A stretch of DNA of 11,076 bases, taken from the NCBI GenBank assembly GCA_041666985.1, contig JBAYFV010000098.1:1-11076 (forward strand), read 5' to 3'. This stretch comes from GWF2-50-93 sp041666985 (GTDB taxonomy: Bacteria > Verrucomicrobiota > Lentisphaeria > Victivallales > GWF2-50-93). The notes under the pieces are model-generated. The model did no database searches. It worked only from the letters and a program-made list of their open reading frames with translations, and was not told the DNA's origin. The position numbers were made by a program, and so were the translations under genes. Positions 7,039-11,076 of the stretch are shown here, piece after piece. How positions within the stretch are numbered: the first letter of the stretch is position 1; each line of letters begins with the position of its first letter.

Positions 7039-7056
7039 GCAGGCATTCCTGCCTGC
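7039..7056. repeat. Small palindrome with 7-bp stem upstream of rdgC
   Basis: GCAGGCA and TGCCTGC flank a 4-nt loop, TTCC on the plus strand and GGAA (a GNRA-type loop) on the minus strand. It lies between the membrane-protein stop and the RdgC-family start. A GTAA directly precedes it by one base on the plus strand, similar to the tetranucleotide foot of REP elements. No T-run follows on either strand, so a terminator is unlikely; a dispersed small repeat is more probable. Confidence 0.5.
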
Positions 7057-7139
7057 AGTTTAATTTCCGGCCGTTCTGCCAGGGATGTTTTCGAGATAAA
7101 AAACTGGTTAATGTATATAGTATTGACGGAATTTCTATT

Positions 7140-7832
7140 TTACTTCGGAGAAAAATCGGAAATGTTGGGGATTTTATCAGGGTTTTGACCCGACAGGGTA
7201 GATATCTGTGCATAGATCTGGTCTGATAGGAATCTTGAATTCGGTATCGTACAGGTATGGCGTTCGCAGACCTCTATTTCCTTGAACTTGTCGTGCCCGC
7301 TGATCGTGAACTTAATCCTCTTGCCGATGATCCAACATCCGCGCCAACCTATGTTGTAGTTCCTGAAATTGGAAATTTCCGCCTTTGGGATGGAGAACTC
7401 AATACTGTCTCCCCTGAACTCGATACAGTCACTTGAAATTGTCAGGTAGCCGATATCGTCGGCATCCTCCAGGAATGCGCGAAGTCCGCAACAGAGCTTG
7501 GGAGTCATGGATATCTGGCAGACATGAGCGCCTTCTGGAGGAGACATAATCCTGCCTACGATTAGCTTGATATAGTAGTTCACACCCAGCAGCAGGGGAT
7601 AGAAGAAGAAGATGAAGAAGCCTGCCAGCAAGCAAATCACACTGAACTCCAGAGAGAAGGGGAAATTTGTGAGCGTTGACTTTGTGACAAACAGGAGCAG
7701 GTAGAAAATTAGCGGCACAACCCCAAAAGGTATCAGCACGCCCACCAGGAACGAAGGTGCGACTGAGAGAAGATTGGCTATTATAACCTCATTCAATCCG
7801 AACTTCACCGGTTGCCTGATTTCAATCTTCAT
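7140..7832 (-). CDS. Membrane protein of unknown function with soluble C-terminal domain
   Basis: I do not recognise this 230-residue protein. The first third is strongly hydrophobic, with likely membrane helices at about 15-32, 33-50 and 62-84 (the first two may form a hairpin); the N-terminus is KIEIRQPVKFG. Residues from about 97 to 230 are soluble, with alternating hydrophobic and polar residues (YLTISSDCIEFRG, IKFTISGHDKFKEIEV) that look like a beta-rich fold, and several scattered cysteines. The stop of the toxin gene lies only 4 bp upstream, so it is probably transcribed with the toxin-antitoxin pair, yet no clear Shine-Dalgarno is visible. Its 3' neighbour is the RdgC-family gene 125 bp away. 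Whether it belongs functionally with the toxin module is unknown. The call as a real gene rests on its length, the membrane pattern and the tight spacing. Confidence 0.7.
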   Translation of the reverse strand: MKIEIRQPVKFGLNEVIIANLLSVAPSFLVGVLIPFGVVPLIFYLLLFVTKSTLTNFPFSLEFSVICLLAGFFIFFFYPLLLGVNYYIKLIVGRIMSPPEGAHVCQISMTPKLCCGLRAFLEDADDIGYLTISSDCIEFRGDSIEFSIPKAEISNFRNYNIGWRGCWIIGKRIKFTISGHDKFKEIEVCERHTCTIPNSRFLSDQIYAQISTLSGQNPDKIPNISDFSPK

Positions 7833-7836
7833 GGAA

Positions 7837-8133
7837 TTACAACTTTCTTTTTTTCCAATATCCGGGTTTTCGTCTCAGGTGTATTACAGCAATCACTTCT
7901 ATAAATTCCTTTCCGTCACGGAAGACAATACCATAAGGGAATTTGCTGACACGGCATTTTTGATAATTGTCATCGGCGAACTGGTAAACAAGTGGATTTA
8001 TTTGAATGCTTAAGATGGCGTCTTGGAGGGAGAGAAGAAATCTTTTACCGAGGTCTTTCTGCTGGTGTTCGTAATACTGAACCGCCTCAAACAGTTCTAT
8101 TTGAGATTCAGGGTGAAATTTGACGGATTTCAT
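7837..8133 (-). CDS. parE: RelE/ParE-family toxin
   Basis: A 98-residue protein of the RelE/ParE toxin superfamily. Family traits in order: FHPESQIELFEAVQYYEHQ at the start (helical hairpin with an acidic-aromatic pattern), LGKRF, then RVSKFPYGIVFR (about 61-72, the conserved R-x-x-x-FPY strand) and the C-terminal AVIHLRRKPGYWKKR. ParE members poison DNA gyrase, while RelE members cut mRNA on the ribosome; the FPY and H-x-R-x-P-x-YW features are ParE-like, but the target cannot be read from sequence. The ATG overlaps the antitoxin stop by 4 bp (ATGA), so translation is coupled and the antitoxin is made first, the usual order. The symbol names the family only. Confidence 0.88.
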   Translation of the reverse strand: MKSVKFHPESQIELFEAVQYYEHQQKDLGKRFLLSLQDAILSIQINPLVYQFADDNYQKCRVSKFPYGIVFRDGKEFIEVIAVIHLRRKPGYWKKRKL

Positions 8134-8360
8134 CCGATTCTCCTGAAAGCCTCTTCAAAAACTTTTTCTGCTGGAACCAAATCAACAAGCCCCTTGTCAA
8201 TTTCCTGACATCTTTTCTTTATTTCCTTTTTCCATTCGGGGGATATCTCGAAAATATCTCCGGCATCAAGGCTTTCAAGAAGTTTTTCTGCGATAAAGGC
8301 TCTTGCTTGAGAAGGGAGTCCAAGAGCCTGACCAATTACTTGTTCCATTGTGTTACTCAT
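8130..8360 (-). CDS. Antitoxin, addiction-module component (TIGR02574/PF09720-like)
   Basis: A 76-residue acidic protein resembling the addiction-module component family PF09720. Recognisable parts are LPSQARAFIAEKLLESLD (about 15-32), a segment with SPEWKKEIKKRCQEIDKG (about 40-57), and the C-terminal VPAEKVFEEAFRRIG, which in this family wraps the partner ParE toxin. No ribbon-helix-helix or AbrB DNA-binding domain is obvious, so autoregulation is not shown. It lies directly upstream of the toxin, overlapping it by 4 bp. M1 at 8360 was chosen; M5 at 8348 is a possible alternative and neither has a good Shine-Dalgarno. A candidate promoter lies so close upstream that the mRNA may be nearly leaderless. 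Confidence 0.83.
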   Translation of the reverse strand: MSNTMEQVIGQALGLPSQARAFIAEKLLESLDAGDIFEISPEWKKEIKKRCQEIDKGLVDLVPAEKVFEEAFRRIG

Positions 8361-8366
8361 GGCATT

Positions 8367-8394
8367 AAAATATCAATTTAAGGTGATTTTTCAA
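8367..8394 (-). promoter_or_regulatory. Candidate promoter of the toxin-antitoxin operon
   Basis: On the minus strand, TTGAAA (8389-8394) is separated by 16 bp from TATTTT (8367-8372). The predicted start of transcription falls at or next to the antitoxin ATG at 8360. The region is AT-rich, so chance matches are likely. Confidence 0.3.
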
Positions 8395-8402
8395 ATAAAA
8401 AT

Positions 8403-8434
8403 AAAAAAAAGCCCGCCGTTTCGGGCGGGCTTTT
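8403..8434 (-). terminator. Rho-independent terminator of rpsB-tsf
   Basis: GCCCGCC (8411-8417) pairs with GGCGGGC (8424-8430) around a 6-nt loop, extended by A/T pairs on both sides. Read on the minus strand, the stem is followed by eight T residues. It lies 35 bp past the tsf stop and separates that operon from the antitoxin gene. A shorter T-run on the other side could allow some function on the plus strand as well. Confidence 0.93.
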
Positions 8435-8468
8435 AATTATCTTATGATACTTGCGAATTTCGCAGGAA

Positions 8469-9272
8469 TCAGATTTCCTCTCCGATTTCCCAGCGGAGGA
8501 ATCGTTTGATGACGACCCCCGGATTCGCCTTTTCAACGGAGACTTTGTCGTCTCTTATCCAGGGCTGTTTCGTCAGACAGACTTCCGTGTACCATTTGCT
8601 TATTTTGCCGGCAAGAATCTTTTCGAGCATTGCAGCTGGCTTGTCGCCGAGCTGTGCTGCCGCGATTTCTTTTTCTTTGGCAATAATCTCAGCCGGAATA
8701 TTTTCTGGATTCAGGTACTGGGGCTTGAAAGCGGCGATGTGCATGCAGATGTCGTTAAGAGCGGCAGTATTGGAAATATTGCCTTCGACATCGAGCAGAA
8801 CACCGATTCTCCCGCCCATGTGCAGGTATGTGGCGCATGTACCTTTGCTTTCCCACCTGACGGCTCTGCGTATCTGCATGTTTTCGCCTGTCACTGCGAT
8901 ATTCTGAGTCAGGGCATCCTTTTCTTTTTCAAGAACTTTCGAAAGAACATCCCCGTCACCTGCGACTTTCACCGTATTTGCGGAAATCATTCTTACAAAG
9001 TCTTTGAATTTTTCGTTTTTGGATACGAAATCAGTTTCGCAGAGAACCTCCACGAGAGTTCCGGCGCTACCGCTGATGCAGGAGGATATGAGACCTTCCT
9101 TGACAGTTCTGCTTGCTTTCTTTTCAGCCTTGGCTATCCCTGATTTCCTGAGCACATCAACAGCTTTTTCCATATCTCCGTCAGCGTCAACAAGGGCTTT
9201 GCGGCAGTCCATCATGCCGGCTCCGGTTTTTTCGCGGAGTTCCTTTACCTGAATCGCACTTACTTCAGCCAT
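8469..9272 (-). CDS. tsf: Translation elongation factor Ts
   Basis: EF-Ts exchanges GDP for GTP on EF-Tu. The 267-residue protein has the N-terminal UBA-like helical domain with VKELREKTGAGMMDCRKAL (9-27) and the hallmark TDFVSKN (80-86) that contacts EF-Tu; the usual consensus is TDFVAKN. The second half has the family's two-subdomain core, including the GGRIGVLLDVEG strand, and the late NPGVVIKRFLRWEIGE tail. A GGGAG Shine-Dalgarno (plus 9284-9288) lies 11 nt before the ATG. The gene follows rpsB after 24 bp, the conserved rpsB-tsf order, and ends before a strong terminator. Nothing appears missing. Confidence 0.97.
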   Translation of the reverse strand: MAEVSAIQVKELREKTGAGMMDCRKALVDADGDMEKAVDVLRKSGIAKAEKKASRTVKEGLISSCISGSAGTLVEVLCETDFVSKNEKFKDFVRMISANTVKVAGDGDVLSKVLEKEKDALTQNIAVTGENMQIRRAVRWESKGTCATYLHMGGRIGVLLDVEGNISNTAALNDICMHIAAFKPQYLNPENIPAEIIAKEKEIAAAQLGDKPAAMLEKILAGKISKWYTEVCLTKQPWIRDDKVSVEKANPGVVIKRFLRWEIGEEI

Positions 9273-9296
9273 TTTATATTAATCTCCCGTTATTTA

Positions 9297-10397
9297 TTAA
9301 GCTTTTTTCTCAGCCGTCTTATCCTGCTTTTTTGACTCGGCTTTCTTGGCCTTTGGTTTTTCCGCCTTTGCAGTTTTTGCCGCAGGGACTTTAGCTGTAG
9401 CCGCCACTTCGGCAACTTTCGCTTTTGCGGCTTTCGGCTCGTCTTTTACCTCGACAGCTTTTGCGGCGGCTACAGGAGCGGCTTCAACCGGGGCTGCCTC
9501 TTGGGCTGGAGCGGCTTTTGCGGCTTCCTGTTTTTTCTCAGCGGCTTTTGGAGCCTGGGCCCTTCTTCCCTGTCCGCCTTCATCTCTTCTTGACCCGCCT
9601 CTTCTTGGTGCGCGTTCTTTTCTTGGTGCGCTGTCTTTTCTTTCCTTGGCCTCCGCATCCCTTGCGGCTCTTGCGGCTTCCGCAGCGACCTGTCTTTCAG
9701 CGGCGAATTTACTGTAGATTTCGAGGGCGTAGCTGACACTTTCACCCAGGACATCGACGATAATCTTGATAGATCTCACTGCATCGTCATTTGCGACGAT
9801 TGGATAGTCAACAGCGTCTATGTCGGAGTTCGTGTCGACAATTGCAACGACCGGTATCTTAAGCTTGCGCGCTTCCCTTACGGCAATTTCCTCCTTGCTT
9901 ATGTCAACCACCACCAGGGCGGCCGGGAGCTTTTTCATTTTCACTATGCCGTCGAGATTCTTGTGGAGCTTTCCGTTCTCCCTGGACAGGGATGATATTT
10001 CCTTCTTCTTCATTGTCGAAGCTTCGGGATTGGCGATGATCTTGTCGGCTTCAAGCATTCTGGCAACACTTTTCTGTATGGTCGTGTTGTTTGTGAGAGT
10101 ACCCCCGAGCCAGCGTTCGGTGACATGGAACATTCCAGTTTTTTCAGCGACTTCCCTGACTACTTCCTGGGATTGCCTCTTGGTTCCGACAAACAGGATT
10201 TGGCCGCCGTCCATGACTTTTCTCTGAAGAAAGTTGCTTGCTTCAGCAATCTGACGCATCGTCTTGGTGAGGTCTATGATGTAAATTCCGTTCTTGGCCC
10301 CGAAAACATAGTCCTTCATCTTGGGGTTCCAGCGTTTTGTCTGATGTCCGAAATGGACACCGGCCTCCATCAGATCCTTGATAGTAATCTTCGCCAT
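9297..10397 (-). CDS. rpsB: 30S ribosomal protein S2 with long C-terminal extension
   Basis: Residues 1 to about 234 are a normal S2: VHFGHQTKRWNPKM (14-27), FVGTKRQSQE (69-78), ERWLGGTLTNNTTI (94-107) and VVAIVDTNSDIDAVDYPI (183-200). S2 joins the small subunit late and is needed for translation start at Shine-Dalgarno sites. The remaining ~130 residues are low-complexity: first Arg-rich (APRRGGSRRDEGGQGRR), then long Ala/Lys/Pro/Glu repeats ending in KKQDKTAEKKA. Many bacterial S2 proteins stop near 230-260 residues, so this tail is notable; it is probably disordered and RNA-binding, by inference only. GGAGG (plus 10405-10409) lies 7 nt before the ATG. Transcription starts from the promoter at 10524-10551, giving a leader of about 120 nt. 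Confidence 0.97.
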   Translation of the reverse strand: MAKITIKDLMEAGVHFGHQTKRWNPKMKDYVFGAKNGIYIIDLTKTMRQIAEASNFLQRKVMDGGQILFVGTKRQSQEVVREVAEKTGMFHVTERWLGGTLTNNTTIQKSVARMLEADKIIANPEASTMKKKEISSLSRENGKLHKNLDGIVKMKKLPAALVVVDISKEEIAVREARKLKIPVVAIVDTNSDIDAVDYPIVANDDAVRSIKIIVDVLGESVSYALEIYSKFAAERQVAAEAARAARDAEAKERKDSAPRKERAPRRGGSRRDEGGQGRRAQAPKAAEKKQEAAKAAPAQEAAPVEAAPVAAAKAVEVKDEPKAAKAKVAEVAATAKVPAAKTAKAEKPKAKKAESKKQDKTAEKKA

Positions 10398-10451
10398 AAA
10401 TCAGCCTCCGACTTTCTCTGTTTCCGACATCTTTGCCTGGGGTTGTTTTTA

Positions 10452-10489
10452 TCCCGGAAGAATGCCTTGGTTAAATTATTCCCGGAAGA
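10452..10489 (-). repeat. Direct repeat in the rpsB leader
   Basis: TCCCGGAAGA occurs at 10452-10461 and again at 10480-10489 (plus strand). Both lie inside the predicted 120-nt leader of rpsB-tsf mRNA. In other bacteria S2 represses its own operon through the leader, so a repeated element here could be a binding determinant, but two 10-mers may also be chance. Confidence 0.4.
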
Positions 10490-10523
10490 GTCAAAGCCCT
10501 TCTGCGGGGACGAAAAGGGGTGT

Positions 10524-10551
10524 ATTATATCATCAAGGGTGCCAATAGCAA
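10524..10551 (-). promoter_or_regulatory. Sigma-70-type promoter of rpsB-tsf
   Basis: On the minus strand, TTGCTA (10546-10551) and a perfect TATAAT (10524-10529) are 16 bp apart, and a TGa just before the -10 gives an extended -10 element. Transcription would begin near 10517. The strength fits a ribosomal-protein operon. Confidence 0.82.
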
Positions 10552-10649
10552 GCAGATATATCCGGTTTTTTATCGGAAAGCCGCTTGAAGATGCCGATTA
10601 TAAAATTATTGTATTGGCCTTTAACGAAAAGATTTTGTCTTCTTTTTAT

Positions 10650-10726
10650 GCGCCCGTAGCTCAACTGGATAGAGCGTCTGGCTACGGACCAGAAGGTTTG
10701 GGGTTCAAATCCCTACGGGCGCACCA
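10650..10726 (+). tRNA. tRNA-Arg (anticodon ACG)
   Basis: A full 77-nt cloverleaf with encoded CCA (10724-10726). Acceptor arms GCGCCCG (10650-10656) and CGGGCGC (10716-10722) pair completely, with A73 as discriminator. The D stem is GCTC/GAGC, the anticodon stem TCTGG/CCAGA encloses loop CTACGGA with ACG at 10684-10686, and the T arm has TTCAAAT between TGGGG and CCCTA (one G-T pair). ACG, read as ICG after A34 deamination, decodes CGU/CGC/CGA. The gene is divergent from rpsB; I could not find a convincing promoter in front of it. Confidence 0.98.
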
Positions 10727-10841
10727 CTTTATTCCGTTTGACCGCCTTGTCGTTTCCAGGAATTTCTAATCGGATAACCAGCTGATTGACAACACTTTGG
10801 AAATACGGATGCGCCGCATGGCAGTCAGAATACAGCGGCCT

Positions 10842-10861
10842 ACTGCGGTGGCCGCAGTTTT
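10842..10861 (+). terminator. Possible terminator after tRNA-Arg
   Basis: ACTGCGG and CCGCAGT form a 7-bp stem with a TGG loop, followed by a short T-run ending at 10861. It lies 116 nt past the tRNA. An alternative pairing of GCGGCC (10835-10840) with GGCCGC (10850-10855) competes with it. Confidence 0.5.
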
Positions 10862-10883
10862 ATCAATAAGAAACTTAAATTAG

Positions 10884-10899
10884 GCGGCCAAAGGGCCGC
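10884..10899. repeat. GCGGCC/GGCCGC hairpin
   Basis: GCGGCC (10884-10889) and GGCCGC (10894-10899) flank AAAG. The same two 6-mers occur at 10835-10840 and 10850-10855, so four half-sites within 65 bp could pair in different ways. Confidence 0.45.
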
Positions 10900-10917
10900 A
10901 ACTTTTAATACCAAAAT

Positions 10918-11062
10918 AAATTCCAAATTTCAAACAGATTCATAAAACAAAGGAAAGAACAGCCCTTGCGGGCTTAACTACCAACAAAAACGAATCTTAA
11001 TTTGTTCGTAGTCAATGCCGCAAGGCATGTTCTTATATTGTTTTTTTATTAGTTTGGAATTT
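10918..11062. repeat. Outer inverted repeat around the REP-like pair
   Basis: AAATTCCAAA (10918-10927) is an exact inverted copy of TTTGGAATTT (11053-11062). The two copies enclose the inverted pair nearly symmetrically, 27 bp outside it on the left and 18 bp on the right, so the whole unit may be about 145 bp long. Confidence 0.5.
10955..11034. repeat. REP-like inverted pair (REPIN/BIME-like)
   Basis: Two 34-nt arms, 10955-10988 and 11001-11034, match as inverted copies at 28 of 34 positions around a 12-nt centre. Read outward from the centre, each arm is TTTGTTsGTAGTyAA, a small stem with GCAA loop, then TGTTCTT. The stems are GCCC/GGGC on the left and TGCC/GGCA on the right; four of the six differences form two compensatory base-pair changes. 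A GTAG just before a short hairpin, in inverted pairs, is the layout of REP elements moved by RAYT transposases. No such transposase is in the window, and the family identity is inference. Confidence 0.6.
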
Positions 11063-11076
11063 TTCTTCATTTGAAA

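Larger units (their letters stand above)
10727..11076. other. Gene-free, hairpin-rich region after tRNA-Arg
   Basis: No coding frame here can be supported. The stretch is AT-rich between GC-rich palindromes: a hairpin followed by TTTT at 10842-10861, a second at 10884-10899, and an inverted repeat pair at 10955-11034 with outer 10-bp arms at 10918-10927 and 11053-11062. A 3' flank of a tRNA gene is a common integration site, but I see no repeat of the tRNA 3' end that would mark an attachment site. Confidence 0.6.

Noticed and set aside
8451..9143. 230-codon plus-strand frame opposite tsf
   Set aside because: Antisense to a certain tsf; long open shadow frames are common opposite such genes.
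9346..9736. Ala/Phe-rich and Leu/Arg-rich plus-strand frames opposite the S2 tail
   Set aside because: They mirror the low-complexity Ala/Lys codons of the S2 extension.
10125..10769. 214-codon plus-strand frame across the rpsB start and the tRNA gene
   Set aside because: It runs through rpsB antisense, a promoter and a complete tRNA, so it cannot be a real gene.
10955..11034. Integron attC site
   Set aside because: The arms lack paired RYYYAAC/GTTRRRY core sites, and there is no integrase or cassette; the REP-like reading fits better.

Overview
The window is bacterial chromosome: a CRISPR array followed by compact housekeeping operons, a small accessory stretch, and a repeat-rich non-coding end. 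Several traits would fit a Gram-negative-type, possibly PVC-group (Lentisphaerota/Kiritimatiellota/Verrucomicrobiota) bacterium: the order coaD-yceD-rpmF-plsX-fabH, an RdgC-family protein outside the usual proteobacterial setting, a long Ala/Lys-rich tail on ribosomal protein S2, and small GNRA-loop palindromes between genes. The phylum is an inference and is weakly supported; no rRNA gene is present to settle it.

Layout. Positions 2-971 hold 15 identical 33-nt subtype I-C-like repeats and 14 spacers. The leader end lies off the left edge and no cas gene is in view. Positions 1143-4776 (+) form a tightly packed operon for CoA and lipid start-up plus a ribosomal protein: coaD, yceD (DUF177), rpmF, plsX, fabH and a small membrane protein. 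It meets a minus-strand gene set head-on with only 11 bp between stop codons. That minus-strand set (4788-8360) reads, in transcription order: antitoxin, ParE-type toxin, unknown membrane protein, RdgC-family protein, and a diguanylate cyclase with a ferritin-like N-terminal domain. A strong terminator at 8403-8434 separates it from the upstream rpsB-tsf operon (minus), which has a clear promoter at 10524-10551. Divergently, tRNA-Arg(ACG) lies at 10650-10726. The last 350 bp contain no gene but hold several GC-rich hairpins and a two-armed inverted repeat resembling a REP pair (REPIN/BIME-like).

Function. CoaD makes dephospho-CoA; PlsX makes acyl-phosphate for phospholipid synthesis; FabH starts fatty-acid chains from acetyl-CoA. 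Their linkage with L32, the rRNA-accumulation protein YceD, S2 and EF-Ts is typical growth-linked gene content. The accessory block adds a toxin-antitoxin pair, a recombination-associated protein and a c-di-GMP signalling enzyme whose input domain may bind a metal.

Most worth following up: the ferritin-like/GGDEF fusion, the REP-like inverted pair with compensatory stem changes, two nearly identical CRISPR spacers at non-adjacent positions, and the unusual start arrangement of the small membrane gene after fabH.
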